The notes: generated by a model from the letters alone, not told the origin. A stretch of DNA of 64,000 bases from Eriocheir sinensis (GCF_024679095.1 NC_066549.1:4626920-4690919); one strand, 5' to 3'. Numbered from the stretch's first letter, positions 50,740-63,904 are shown. A program made the numbers and translations.

Positions 50740-51260
50740 ATTGCATATTCAAAAACTGGTAATATTGAGCGAATTTGAATAAAACATAACGTCTACAACG
50801 CCTGATATCAAACGTAAGACAAAATTATGTATAATTCTTACTTTTCACCACCATAGTCCTCACATAGGCCTACGCTTCATTATAATATTATCTTCATTAG
50901 CTGGTGATAAAGAACAGAACGTCTACAGCACCCAACAGAACACATAAGGCAAAATAATATATAAAGAAATCAACTATTTTACCCAACACAACTGTAGACC
51001 TCACATGCACATCATTATATCTTCATTAGCTGGTGATAAAGAACAAATATGGACCGAACAGAACGTCTATAGCACCCAACACATAAGGCAAAATAAAATA
51101 TAAAGAAGAAAAACTATTTTTTACAACACAACTGTCTTCATTAGCTGGTGATAAAGAACAAATATGGACCGAACAGGACCTCTACGACACCTAAAATAAC
51201 ACGTAGAGCAAAACAATAATAAAGAAGTCCATATATCTTGCCTCACACCATAGTAGTCCA
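50740..51260 (+). repeat. ~120-bp tandem repeat (about 4 copies)
   Basis: TTCATTAGCTGGTGATAAAG at ~50892, ~51010 and ~51132, with AACGTCTA(C/T)A, CACATAAGGCAAAATAA and ACACAACTGT. The first copy is more diverged. Confidence 0.87.
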
Positions 51261-51639
51261 CCCTCGCCCATCGTTGTCTGTAACTGCCAAGGACGCCACG
51301 AGTTCCTAATTTCATCCTTTTCACGCTCCACGGTACTCTTAACACAATAATAAAAGCACTATAGAGGAGAACTTCATATATGCCTTCCACCTCCCGCACG
51401 TTGCAGCTCACTAAACCCTCGACAGGTGGCACCCCTCAAGCAACGGTGCCAGATTGTCGTACACAGCCTCTTATATTTCCCAATTTCCGACCCATTAACT
51501 GTCTCCTCCACCGCAATAACTAGATTAATTTGTGGTTATCGTTAAAATGGTTAATTATTGATGTCTTTTTGCAATTGTTAAGTGTCAAAAAACGGTAAAT
51601 GCATTAACGATGTTCTTCTGTTTGTGTCTTTATATGGCT
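51261..51639 (-). other. Possible unique segment with a minus-strand open frame
   Basis: A 103-codon minus frame (51432-51121) starts in complex sequence but runs into the tandem array, so only its first ~55 codons are non-repetitive; no domain recognised. 51436-51510 is shared (inverted) with 23052-23128. No gene is called. Confidence 0.35.
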
Positions 51640-51640
51640 C

Positions 51641-51675
<35 letters not shown>
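51640..51675 (+). repeat. (GT)n microsatellite
   Basis: Uninterrupted GT dinucleotides. Confidence 0.96.
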
Positions 51676-51677
<2 letters not shown>

Positions 51678-51685
51678 GTGCATTT

Positions 51686-53310
51686 TTTACGACTTTTTGT
51701 GCTTTCTAGACACTGTTAAGACCTGAAACACTGCCTGGATGTAATTAGTGAGTTAGTGAAGCTTGTGACCTTGTGCGAAGAGAGCCTTGACCTGTGAGTT
51801 AGTGAAGCTTATGACCTTGTGCGAAGAGAGCCTTGACCTGTGAGTTAGTGAAGCTTGTGACCTTGTGCGAAGAGAGCCTTGACCTGTGAGTTAGTGAAGC
51901 TTGTGATCTTGTGCGAAGATAGCCTTGACCTGTGAGTTAGTGAAGCTTGTGACCTTGTGCGAAGAGAGCCTTGACCTGTGAGTTAGTGAAGCTTGTGACC
52001 TTGTGCGAAGAGAGCCTTGACCTGCGAGTTAGTGAAGCTTGTGACCTTGTGCGAAGAGAGCCTTGACCTGTGAGTTAGTGAAGCTTGTGACCTTGTGCGA
52101 AGAGAGCCTTGACCTGTGAGTTAGTGATGCTTGTGACCTTGTGCGAAGAGAGCCTTGACCTTTGAGTTAGTGAAGCTTGTGACCTTGTGCGAAGAGAGCC
52201 TTGACCTTTGAGTTAGTGGAGCTTGTGACCTTGTGCGAAGAGAGCCTTGACCTGTGAGTTAGTGAAGCTTGTGACCTTGTGTGAAGATAGCCTTGACCTG
52301 TGAGTGAGTGAAGCTTGTGACCTTGTGCGAAGAGAGCCTTGACCTGTGAGTTAGTGAAGCTTGTGACCTTGTGCGAAGAGAGCCTTGACCTGTGAGTTAG
52401 TGAAGCTTGTGACCTTGTGCGAAGAGAGCCTTGACCTGTGAGTTAGTGAAGCTTGTGACCTTGTGCGAAGAGAGCCTTGACCTGTGAGTTAGTGAAGCTT
52501 GTGACCTTGTGTGAAGAGAGCCTTGACCTGTGAGTTAGTGAAGCTTGTGACCTTGTGCGAAGATAGCCTTGACCTGTGAGTTAGTGAAGCTTGTGACCTT
52601 GTGTGAAGAGAGCCTTGACCTGTGAGTTAGTGAAGCTTGTGACCTTGTGTGAAGAGAGCCTTGACCTGTGAGTTAGTGAAGCTTGTGACCTTGTGCGAAG
52701 ATAGCCTTGACCTGTGAGTTAGTGAAGCTTGTGACCTTGTGAGAAGAGCCTTGACCTGTGAGTTAGTGAAGCTTGTGACCTTGTGTGAAGAGAGCCTGAC
52801 CTGTGAGTTAGTGAAGCTGTGACCTTGTGCGAAGAGAGCCTTGACCTGTGAGTGAAGCTTGTGACCTTGTGCGAAGAGAGCCTTGACCTGTGAGTTAGTG
52901 AAGCTTGTGACCTTGTGCGAAGAGAGCCTTGACCTGTGAGTTAGTGAAGCTTGTGACCTTGTGCGAAGAGAGCCTTGACCTGTGAGTTAGTGAAGCTTGT
53001 GACCTTGTGCGAAGAGAGACAACATGTGACAGTGGACAGTGGGGGAAACTTTTTGTATAACTTTTTCGGTGTTTTTTTTTGTGCTTTCTAGACACTGTGA
53101 AGACCTGAAACACTGCCTGGATGTAATTAGTGAGTTAGTGAAGCGTGTGACCTCGTGTGAAGAGAGAAAGCCTTGACCCGTGACAGTGGACAGTGGGCAA
53201 CTTTTAGTACTTTCTAGACACTTTTAAGACCTGAAACACCGCCTGGATGTAATTAGTGAGTTAGTGAAGCGTGTGACCGTCTGTGAATAGCTTTAACCTG
53301 TGACAGTAGC
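51686..53310 (+). repeat. 46-bp minisatellite (~27 copies) inside a longer repeat
   Basis: The unit is TGTGAGTTAGTGAAGCTTGT, GACCTTGTGCGAAGAGAGCC, TTGACC; each carries a HindIII site. Copies from ~51748 to ~53013 differ by single bases, with shortened units near 52740, 52790 and 52850. Flanking copies of a longer segment (TGCTTTCTAGACACTGT, AAGACCTGAAACACTGCCTG) at ~51700, ~53080 and ~53210 contain single units, so the 46-mer grew inside one copy of a larger repeat. Confidence 0.95.
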
Positions 53311-53324
53311 CCGTATCCTTAATT

Positions 53325-54374
53325 AAACATGGGTGCCCCCGTTTCCCTGTTTAAAAAGCATCCCATGTAAGTGAATGTGAGATTTTCATGGACTGTTTTG
53401 CGATCCCACCATCCCAGTGATATAGTTTTACACGGCTTTTGCATCTTGAAAGGAAAAACCACCCAAGAAAATCCGATTAATCTTATCTGTGGCCTTAGAA
53501 AATGGACGTAATAGGAGATACCCCTGTTTAAAATGCCTCCCATGTAAGTTAATGTGAGATTTCCATGGACTGTTTTGCGATCCCAGTGATAGTGTTTACA
53601 AGGATTCTGGATCTGGAAAGGAAAAAGCACCCATGAAAATCCGATTAATCTTATCTGTGGCCTTAGAAAATGGATGTAATGTGACCCAGATAGATACCCC
53701 TGTTTAAAATGCCTCCCGTATAAGTTAATGCGAGATTTCCATGGACTGTTTTGCGATCCCAGTGATAGTGTTTACAAGGCTTCTGCATCTGGAAAGGAAA
53801 AAGCACCCAAGAAAATCCGATTAATCTTATCTGTGGCCTTATAAAATGGACGTAATAGGACCCAGATAGATACCCCTGTTTAAAATGCCTCTCGTATAAG
53901 TTAATGTGAGATTTCCATGGACTGTTTTGCGATCCCAGTGATAGTGTTTACAAGGCTTCTGCATCTGGAAAGGAAAAAGCACCCATGAAAATCCGATTAA
54001 TCTTATCTGTGGCCTTAGAAAATGGATGTAATGGGACCCAGATAGATATCCCTGTTTAAAATGCCTCCCGTATAAGTTAATGTGAGATTTCCATGGACTG
54101 TTTTGCGATCCCAGTGATAGTGTTTACAAGGCTTCTGCATCTGGAAAAGAAAAAGCACCCATGAAAATCCGATTTATCTTATCTGCGGCCTTAGAAAATA
54201 GACGTAATGTGACCCAGATAGATACCCTTGTCTGAAAAGCCTCCCGTATAAGTTAGTGTGAGATTTTCATGGACTATTTTGTGATCCCAGTGGTAGTTTT
54301 ACATGGTTCCTGCATCTTGAAAGAAAAAAAGCACCCAAGAAAATCCGATTAATCTTATCTGCGACCTTAGAAAA
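53325..54374 (+). repeat. 176-bp tandem array (6 copies) of family R
   Basis: GATTT(C/T)CATGGACT occurs at 53381, 53558, 53734, 53910, 54086 and 54262, giving a 176-177 bp period. Units also carry CCCAGTGATAGTGTTTAC and GAAAATCCGATTAATCTTAT, then GGCCTTAGAAAATGG, parallel in order to the dispersed R copies (ATTAGAATCCGATTGATC and onward). Confidence 0.93.
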
Positions 54375-54476
54375 TGGTTACCGTATAGTGGGAGCCAGAC
54401 ACGTTGAAGAATACCAGTGGACCAATGTACGAAATTTGGGACCTCTCATCCACAAAGGTAATAATGTCTTCCCTAC

Positions 54477-54479
<3 letters not shown>

Positions 54480-54552
<73 letters not shown>
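54480..54552 (+). repeat. Poly(T)-(GT)n
   Basis: About 32 T followed by GT dinucleotides. Confidence 0.96.
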
Positions 54553-54554
<2 letters not shown>

Positions 54555-54559
54555 TCAGT

Positions 54560-55258
54560 ATCTTCAATTCAATGCCAAGGTTGTTTCCAGCATACCTCCT
54601 CTTTTTTTTTCCCCCTCTTCGTCAATTAAATGCCAAGGTTAAGTATCCAGCATGTCCTCTCTTTTTCCTTCTTTTCATCAATTCAATACCAAGGTTAAGT
54701 TTCCAGCATGTCCTTTTTTTTACCCTCTTTTCATCAATTCAATGCCAAGGTTAAGTTTCCAGCATGTTTCCTCTTTTTTTCTTTTCATCAATTAAATGCC
54801 AAGGTTAAGTATCCAGCATGTCCTTTTTTTACCCTCTTTTCATCAGTTCAGTGCCAAGGTTAAGTTTCCAGTATGTCTCCTCTTTTTTCTCCCTCTATCA
54901 TCATTTCCCCTCTTCCTGCCTCCAGTTTAGTAAGACCCAGTGCATCCAGTCTTTCCTTTCTCCTCTTATTCCTTCTTCTCCCTCTTCTTCTTCCTCCCTC
55001 ATCTTACCTCCACTCAATGCATCCAGTCTTTTCTCTTTCCCCTTATTCCTTCTTCTTCCTTTTTCTTTTCCTCCCTCATCTTGCCTCCACTCAATGCTTC
55101 CAGTCTCTCCTCTTTCCCTCTTATTCTTTCTTCTCCCTCTTCTTCCTCCCCCTTCATCTTGCCTCCACTCAATCATCCAGTCTTTCCTCTTTCCCCTCTT
55201 ATTCCTTCTTCTTCCTCTTTCTTTTCCTCCCTCATCTTGCCTCCACTCAATGCATCCA

Positions 55259-55306
<48 letters not shown>
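54560..55306 (+). repeat. 57-bp and 78-bp minisatellites ending in (GT)n
   Basis: 54560-54895 repeats TTTTCATCAATTCAATGCCA with AGGTTAAGTTTCCAGCATGT about six times. 54920-55260 repeats CTTGCCTCCACTCAATGCAT with CCAGTCTTTCCTCTTTCCCC four to five times. GT at ~55261-55306. Confidence 0.9.
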
Positions 55307-55308
<2 letters not shown>

Positions 55309-56023
55309 TTTAATGTTTAATGCCGATAATGAATTACAGTACTAGTTGTTAATGATGAGTTTCTATAACAGGTGATTTAATGGCAACAATTAGGCTGTTA
55401 CACTATATTTTTTCTCTGCATACAGGATTGATTGACAACCATATAGAGCAACAACACACCATGACCTATGTTCATGAGTCACCCAAAATAATTACCCAAG
55501 GAAACTTTTCTCATAAAGCTTGCAGTCTGACATCCACTGATTAACAAACTCTCATAATTTTGACAGTAATTAGTTCACCCTATAATAAGAGACAATAAGG
55601 ATAGTTCACTGAAATGCCATCACTGCTAATGACATGAACAATCTGTCAATGCATGGGTAGCACATTGAGTGGTGCCCGAGGGGCTTCCCACTCCCTTGTA
55701 ATGGATAATTTTCTGTCCAGATTTGCCTTTTTTTTCCTGCAATTCATGAGATAATGAAAAATTCAAATTTGTGAATGACTCCAGATGGTGAAAATTTACA
55801 AATTTAATGCACTGATATCATACTTTTAATACTTTAGTCTTGAATTTAAATATGAGAACTGTGAAATACATTTAGCTACCATTGTGAATTATTTACAATC
55901 ATAAATTATTCAAAGATAAACATTTATGAAAATAGAATTATATGCCAATACTCCTTGGTAAACCAGTGATAGATATGCAAACAATTTCCTTCTGGTGAAA
56001 TAGGATGATTATTCATGCACATG
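55307..56023. other. AT-rich complex sequence, no gene seen
   Basis: One of the longest stretches without visible repeats; no reading frame or motif stands out. Confidence 0.45.
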
Positions 56024-56375
56024 GGGGAGTCGCCTCGTTGGCCGAGTGGTCAGCGTGCGGGTGTGGTGAGCCCATGGGCTTAGGTTTGAGTCTCACCAAA
56101 ACACACTGATTTCTCAAGCCATCGCTGAGTGGCGGAAGATTTCCCACATGCTGCCCAGACCTTCAATCAACCCTAACTTCAGCAACTTTGTTCAATTTGA
56201 GCACCGAGAGGTAGCATGAGCCAAGCAAGAGTCATATATCATGGCAGCCACTTTAAATAAAATTCACCTATATCATTTAGCCTAGGAGCTGGGGTCGTCG
56301 ATGAGACCCCTCAAGAAAGCCTAGTGGCACTACAGGCAGCACCTAAAAAAAAATAATATAGAGTAAAATAAAAAA
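56024..56375 (+). mobile_element. tRNA-derived SINE, full-length copy
   Basis: A-box TTGGCCGAGTGGTCAGCG and B-box GGTTTGAGTC (56038-56096) head a ~250-bp body. The tail is AGCATGAGCCAAGCAAGAGT, GGAGCTGGGGTCGTCGATGA, GACCCCTCAAGAAAGCC, GCAGCACCTAAAAAA and an AT-rich end. It is the reference for the fragments at 7533, 20700 and 57172. Confidence 0.85.
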
Positions 56376-56459
56376 TAAAAAATGATAATAGTAATGTGTG
56401 CACATGTACTAGTGTCAATACTTAGAAACAGATTGATCAGGAGTAACATTTTCTTTCTA

Positions 56460-56682
56460 TTAACCCGGTAGCAGCGGAGATCATGTTTCTCAATGGTCCC
56501 TCTAAGCGAGAAAAATGAGAAAAAAACATCCCTCACACAAACCATTTCATAATATATATCAAAGCATTTGTGATCAGAATATGTATCATCTATTTTGGGG
56601 GGTTCATATCATGGCACAAATTTGGCCCGTCGCAGCTACATGGTAAAGCCACAAATTTGGCTCGTCACTGTTACCGGGTTAA
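56460..56682 (+). mobile_element. piggyBac-like MITE, copy 4 (long form)
   Basis: TTAA at 56460-56463 and 56679-56682; termini CCCGGTAGCAGCGG and CTGTTACCGGG. It has the same 223-bp length and internal end duplication as copy 3, in opposite orientation. Confidence 0.93.
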
Positions 56683-57171
56683 CAGATGCATGCATGTCAT
56701 TTGCTTTGTCATATTCAAGGTGTTTGTCTTTATGGATACTGTATGGCAGTATACCAGGTGTGTGCACTGACCACTGAGACAAATGCTGCTTCTTTACCCA
56801 TGATGAATATTTTTTTATTCTTTGCTGAAAAGAAAGGGATGTTTGGCAATACACCTCATGCATTACATAGATAAAAAGTTTCTATAATATCTTGGTTGAG
56901 TGGCATGGTTAAAATATGTGCCAAGCCATATCTGTTCCGAGTATCACACAAAGTGACTGGCAGCTGTTGAAAATGCCGTTTTGTCAAAAATATTTTGTTC
57001 ACCCTCAATCACATTTTGTTCATTATGCTCGTAAGAATCACCATCTATTTTAGCTTCTTGAAAAAGGCTCCTTTTTCCTAAAAGGTCTCTTCTCATCTGG
57101 CTCTTAAAGATGTAAAACCATTCATTAACTTGAATGAAGTTAAAGGCTGACGACTATGCTTTATTTATTTA
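56683..57171. other. AT-rich, no gene seen
   Basis: No recognised motif; small frames only. Confidence 0.4.
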
Positions 57172-57362
57172 TTTATTTATTTATTCATTTTAATTAATTT
57201 ATTTATTTAAAAAAAAAATTTACATGCTCCACATACGGGACCAGTAGGCTGTCTTGACAGCACATGGTGGTCAGTGACCCTAGCCCATTAATGCACAGGC
57301 ATGTTTTTAAAGTGGCATCATCTTGCTTGGCTCATGCTGTCCCCCAGAGCTCATCTTTGATC
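57172..57362 (-). mobile_element. SINE 3' body and tail
   Basis: Minus strand: AGCATGAGCCAAGCAAGATG, TGCATTAATGGGCTAGGGTC, GTCAAGACAGCCTACTGG, then poly(T/A) and (TAAA)n. Same tail order as 20700 and 56220. Confidence 0.8.
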
Positions 57363-57464
57363 CTCTTCTCGAGAGAATCTAGAGTCTGGGTTGATGAATG
57401 GTCTTCAAGACACCATGTAGATAGCCTTAGACCACTCACTGATGACTGAAAAATGTTAGTTTGT

Positions 57465-57680
57465 AGCAACGGGCAGCTTGTTTCTGTATGAGACAACCCT
57501 GAGTGGAGGAGGCCAAGGAGACACCCACAGAGTTCATGGCTTGAGCAAGTCAATAGATACTGCCGTAAGGTACTTGGGTTGGAAAAGGGGCCTGCAAGGA
57601 AACATGTCCAGAGGAACCCATGAGCTTGGAGTCATAGGATGGGCAAGGCAGTGCACCCCCCAGCATACACTGATATAGTA
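57465..57680 (+). mobile_element. LINE C-terminal fragment, same lineage as 3.2-4.1 kb
   Basis: The plus frame reads DNPEWRRPRRHPQSSWLEQV, NRYCRKVLGLEKGPARKH, a stop, then HPPAYTD, a typical LINE C-terminus. GACAACCCTGAGTGG and CAAGTCAA(T/C)(A/C)GAT also match the minus strand at 3185-3370. Two stops make it a relic. Confidence 0.83.
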
Positions 57681-58549
57681 AGAGGTACCTACCAATGTCA
57701 CAGTGGCATGCACTTCAGTAACTTTTTTTTTCACAGTAGCTATTGTTTGCAATGATTTTAAAGACAAGATGTCTTAGTGACAAAGTAATAAAAATATAAC
57801 TTACTTGTGAATGAAGAACAGTATCATCTACTCTTCTATACTACTCCCTTGATTGTTAATTTTATTTTATTAAATTAGATGATGCAGGCTCCCTCAGCTG
57901 TTGTCTTGCTTCTTCCTTTGCATTTCATTAGATTCAACACTGATTATAATATATCAGGGTGATAACTGTAGACCTGCTGATGTAGAGTGCTGACTGAAAG
58001 AAATGTTAACTTCATTTGTATCTTTGTTAACATTAATTAACATTGATTTAACATTAACTTTTTGTTAACATTAATTAGTTAACTTTGTTGACATTGAAAT
58101 AACATAAATCTAATTTTTCTATTCCAAACTCATCAAATAACTGCCTCAGGTACATTTTCTTCATATGATTCATGTACGTAACTTCTTGCCCTTTTCCTGA
58201 TCCCCCAGCATTTTCTTAGTCTGTGACAGCTCTTTTTGGAGAGAATTCTGTGTCCCTTCATACCTTGGCTTACACACACACATTACAAGATAGCTATCTT
58301 AGTTATAAACTAATTTATAGGAGTATTTGGGGTGGTAATATTGTATAGTGATGACTCCAGGTAATGGTGTTGGCTGAACATTCACAGTGCTGGGGAGGTG
58401 GGAGGCAGCATCAGGATCAGATGATTCACACTCAAGAGTTAAACATTTACAGTGATAGAATTCTTTTTGAAGTGTACAACCACCACATTTGCCTACCAAG
58501 CATTCTACAGTACCTACATACAATTTTCTGTATTCAATTTTGAGTGTTA
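57681..58549. other. AT-rich, no gene seen
   Basis: Includes clustered GTTAACATTAATTA-type motifs (58020-58090). No coding evidence. Confidence 0.5.
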
Positions 58550-58604
58550 TTCTGCTGTTGCTGCTACTACTACTCTACTACTACTATTACTACTATTCTA
58601 CTAT

Positions 58605-58655
<51 letters not shown>

Positions 58656-58710
58656 CACCATCACCACTAATAATACTAATACTAATACCAATACTACTAC
58701 TACTACTATA

Positions 58711-58779
<69 letters not shown>

Positions 58780-58885
58780 TACTATTATTATTACTACTAC
58801 TACTACTACAACTGCTACGGTACCACTACCGTAATAATAATAATAATAATAACTACTACTATTACTACTACTACTACTACAACAT
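58550..58885 (+). repeat. TAC trinucleotide array (~335 bp)
   Basis: Mostly TAC/CTA with ACC and AAT interruptions. Open in all frames by composition. Confidence 0.96.
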
Positions 58886-59221
58886 TACTATCTAGTCGTT
58901 TCGCAAACACCCTTAATTAACACAGTTACTAAGTTACATCAATCACAACAAATTTTTATGATTGTATATACCGTATATATATTTTTTTTAATGAGCATAC
59001 TTAGTCTCGTCTCATTATATCAGGTGAGCTAGAGGCACTGATTAATTAATGAGATAAATTAGTTTGTTGATATTTTTATTTAATTTGTACTGTCAATAAT
59101 AATAATAATAAAAATGATAATAATAATGATGTCAGTTATAATGAATGCGTCTGATTAATGAATGAGTTAGTTTAGGTCTTCGTAGGTTATGGAAATTACT
59201 GAGACAGGCAAATGACAATCC

Positions 59222-59225
<4 letters not shown>
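58886..59225. other. AT-rich, no gene seen
   Basis: Contains a short AAT run near 59096 and no recognised element. Confidence 0.45.
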
Positions 59226-60099
<874 letters not shown>

Positions 60100-60104
60100 A
60101 GAAA

Positions 60105-60302
60105 TTAATGTGATTGGTTTTAAATATGAAAAATTGATTACTGATTGTCGTTCCGCTTGACTGGTTTTAAATATGAAAAATTGATTACTGATTGTCGTTC
60201 CGCTTGACTGGTTTTAAATATGAAAAATTGATTAGTGATTGTCGTTCCGCTTGACTGGTTTTAAATATGAAAAATTGATTACTGATTGTCGTTCCGCTTG
60301 AC
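60105..60302 (+). repeat. 47-bp tandem repeat (4 copies)
   Basis: TTGACTGGTTTTAAATATGA, AAAATTGATTACTGATTGTC, GTTCCGC repeats with almost no change (one ATTAGTG variant). Confidence 0.95.
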
Positions 60303-60504
60303 TGACCCGTATGCATCCTTTCGAAAACAATATATACATTTCTTCTATTCCATAAACATGTTCAATACGTTTTATGACTGAACACATTATACAAGAGTTC
60401 TTTTCGGTATTGACGGCGTTATTTATTAAGATCTTACATACATTACAAAAAAATGAGAATAACTGACAATATTAGAATAAAGAGAGCATTAATAACCAAC
60501 TTCT

Positions 60505-60516
60505 TTTCTTCTTCTT

Positions 60517-60549
<33 letters not shown>

Positions 60550-60620
60550 CCTTCTTCTTCTTACTCCTCCTCCTCCTCCGCATCCTCATCCGCCTCCGTT
60601 TCTTCCTTCTCCTCCTAGAA
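60505..60620 (+). repeat. TTC/TCC triplet tract
   Basis: TTC repeats to ~60545, then mixed CTT/CTC/TCC triplets. Confidence 0.9.
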
Positions 60621-60937
60621 TGGAATCGACCAATTTACTCAAGCAGGTAACCATTACACAAAAAAAACAGAATAAATGGGAAAACAACAGCAACAGCAGT
60701 AAGGACAAAAAAAAAAAAAAAGAAACAAAAATAGTAGAAATATTAAATAGACGAAGATAACTACAGAAAAAAGACCGGCAAAGGGAAACCAGAATAATTG
60801 AACCACCGTTTCGCTCCCTAGAAAGTGATGAATTTTCCACGGGACTCGAAGATAAATATAACAACCATCGCACCTGCCTCCTCCAGCGTCCACCTGGGGC
60901 ATTAGGTAACCTGATTCCCCTTACCTTTGTGGCTTAT

Positions 60938-60981
<44 letters not shown>

Positions 60982-61085
60982 TTGAACTGACTCGAAAATA
61001 GCTATTAAAAAAGTATAAAAAAAGCAACAAAGGACCTTTTTATTTCTGCGACTGTGTGTTTACCTGTCTGTATTTGTTTGTTTGT

Positions 61086-61170
<85 letters not shown>

Positions 61171-61848
61171 TTCCTCCCTCTCTCTCTCCCCATCTCCCTT
61201 CTCTTCCTCTCTTACCCTGTTGGCAGAAGGAACCGAGGAAGGAGAGGAAAAATAAAAAAACGAAAGGACAAACGAACTTGTGATGAATGGAAGATGAATA
61301 GGGCAAGAAAACGCAATTCTCGTTAAGAGCTTCAGCGAGGAGCAAGGAGAAGGACCGGAGGAGAAGGATGAGCAAGAGAGGGTGGGTGGGTGGTGATGGT
61401 TGTGGTGGTTTGGTGGAAGGGTGGCAAAGGTGTAGAAGGACTGATAGGAAAGTTTGTTTTAGTAGTGGAAAGAGAGAGAGAGAGAGAATGGAGACCACGT
61501 ATCAAGAATCCTCCTGGAGTTACTTCGTCCCAGTTAACTCACTCACTCCCATTTTAAGAGGAGGAGGAAGACGAAGAGAAGGAGGAGGAGGAGGAGGAGG
61601 AGGAGGATCAGTGGGGGGAGTACTAGGAGTGAGGGGGCTTGATGGAGAGACAGGCGTGTTTCGGGGCTTAGGAGGAAAAGGGGCGAGGAAAATAAAAAAA
61701 GAAGAAAACGGAGATGGAGGTGTGTGAGAGGTATTTCCGGGGTAATTGCGAACCGTGCTCTTAATTAGTGGCGTGAATGACGAGGATACCGAGTGGGAGG
61801 TTTAGAAAAAGGGACGAACGGATAGAGGAAAGGGAGAAGGCAGGAGAC
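60621..61848. other. No gene seen; (GA)n, (CT)n and GGA tracts
   Basis: GA at ~60941-60976, CT at ~61087-61163, GAGGAG at ~61557-61605. Frames of up to 119 codons lack motifs. Confidence 0.55.
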
Positions 61849-62165
61849 GAAATTAAATTAGACGAAAAAGATAAAGAAGAGGGAGAACAGAGGAAAAGAA
61901 AGATTAGAAGAGAGCAGAAAAGAAGAAATTAAATTAAACGAAAAAGATAAAGAAGAGGGAGAACAGAGGAAAAGAAAGATTAGAAGAGAGCAGAAAAGAA
62001 GAAATTAAATTAAACGAAAAAGATAAAGAAGAGGGAGAAAAGAGGAAAAGAAAGATTAGAAGAGAGCAGAAAAGAAGAAATTAAATTAAACGAAAAAGAT
62101 AAAGAAGAGGGAGAAAAGAGGAAAAGAAAGATTAGAAGAGCAGAAAAGAAGAAATTAAATTAAAC
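61849..62165 (+). repeat. 76-bp tandem repeat (4 copies)
   Basis: GAAATTAAATTAAACGAAAA, AGATAAAGAAGAGGGAGAAC, AGAGGAAAAGAAAGATTAGA, AGAGAGCAGAAAAGAA repeats, the last unit 2 bp shorter. Confidence 0.95.
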
Positions 62166-62706
62166 GAGAAAAAAGGGAAAAGATAAAAGTGAGAGAGAAG
62201 GAAGTAAAGGAAAGAGAGAATAGAAAAGAATTGAGGGAGAAGGAAAAATATGGAAGGAAAGGAAAGAAAGGATTGAATAGGGGAAGAAGGAAAAAAATGA
62301 AAGGTTAAGGACAGGAAAAGGAAAGAGAAAAGTGAAAGTGACATGTGCAGTTTTATAGTTTTCAGGGTTTTTTTTTCTTTTTTTTTTTTTCGGTAATTTG
62401 GTGACTGTCAGTTCGGTCATTGCCTCGGTCATGTTAAAACTCCCTCCAATTTTATAGTGAAGGAGGGGAGGAGGAGGAGGAGGAGGAGGAGGAGGAGGAG
62501 GAGGAGGAGGAAGTAATTTGTTCGCCTCGTTTCTTCTCCAGGATGAAATAAGTTGGATATGACTTAACCTGTTCATTTCCTGCACCATTTATCAATCCTG
62601 TATATTTTTGTTGTTGTTGTTGTTGCTGTTGTTTTTGGCGATGGTGGTGGTAGTAGTTGTAGTTAGTAGCAGTAGTAGTAGTAGTAATAGCAGTAATAAG
62701 AATAAC

Positions 62707-62765
<59 letters not shown>

Positions 62766-62831
62766 CAATACTAAAAACAAATACTACTTCTAATAATAGT
62801 GATAAAAACAGCAATATAATAATAACTAATA

Positions 62832-62863
<32 letters not shown>

Positions 62864-63060
62864 TCTAATGATAATACCACCAGCACTACCCTCAACAACA
62901 ACATCAACAACGTCAATGACCAACATCAACAACAACTGCAGGAAATAGTATTAACATTTTTTTTTATTAATATTCAAACATTTATGTATGCAAAGAGCGT
63001 AGACAAATGATGCCGTATTTTTTTTGGGGTGCTCAGAGCGAACGTGGATAAATATACTGG

Positions 63061-63065
<5 letters not shown>
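62166..63065. repeat. Purine-rich then GGA and AAT triplet tracts
   Basis: GGA at ~62466-62511, GTT at ~62609-62632, GTA at ~62668-62685, AAT at ~62705-62757 and ~62826-62854, CAACAA at ~62895-62940. No coding gene. Confidence 0.85.

Positions 63066-63105
<40 letters not shown>
63066..63105 (+). repeat. (CA)n microsatellite
   Basis: Uninterrupted CA dinucleotides. Confidence 0.96.
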
Positions 63106-63106
<1 letters not shown>

Positions 63107-63900
63107 CCAGAGGTGAGAAGCCACAGAGCCTGCCTTGCACCTCCCCCGCCTCCCCTCCGAGCCCTCCTCCGAGTGTGGCGGGATTAGTGGAGTGAGGGAA
63201 TGATGTGTGGGCTGGATGGGCTTGAAGTGAAGTCTGATTTATGACCCGGATAGCTGAGGAGTGAGGCAAGGAGAGGGGGAGTACTAGCAATGGGGGAGAG
63301 GTGGGTTCCTGGGGGGAGGGGGGGGAGATAGAAGAGGTGGAGCGGAAAAGAGAAGATTTAGAGAGAATACTACGAGGATTTGAGTTACGGAAAAAAGTTG
63401 AGAAATGGAGGTGAAGTGAGAAATGTATGGGGGTCAGAGGAAAACAAGGGTGTTCAGATAGGAGAGAGCTAGGGTGTTTAGACAGGAGCCATTACAGATA
63501 CATGAGAAAGCAAGGGAGCTATACGGGAGACAGGATAAAGCATGAGTATTTAGACATTGTAGGGGAGACAGAAGAAAAAGCAAGGATATTTAGACATTTG
63601 TAAGGGAAATCGGAGAAAGCAAGAGTATTTAGACAGGAGACATAGGGAAGATAGGAGAAATCAAGGTTATAGGATATATAGACATTGAGGGAAGGCATAC
63701 TGAAAGAAGAAAAACAGATGTAGAGAAGAAAAATATAAAAAGAAGAAAAAAAGAGCAACAACATCCATATCAACATCAGTAACAACAACATCAACAACAA
63801 CATTAGTAGGGACAAAAAAATTACAGAGGATTGTTGAAGTTTAATTAATTGCCGAAGGAGTAGGAGGGAGATTCGTCATAATTAATGGAATAATATATCT
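63106..63900. other. No gene seen; loose ~50-bp purine-rich repeat
   Basis: From ~63440 to ~63690, AGCAAG(A/G)(G/A)TATTTAGACA-like units with AGGGGAGACAG or AGGAGA recur at uneven spacing. Confidence 0.5.
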
Positions 63901-63903
63901 TTG

Positions 63904-63904
<1 letters not shown>

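Noticed and set aside
51748..53013. CRISPR-like or centromeric array
   Set aside because: No spacers. The array is too short and local to infer a centromere.
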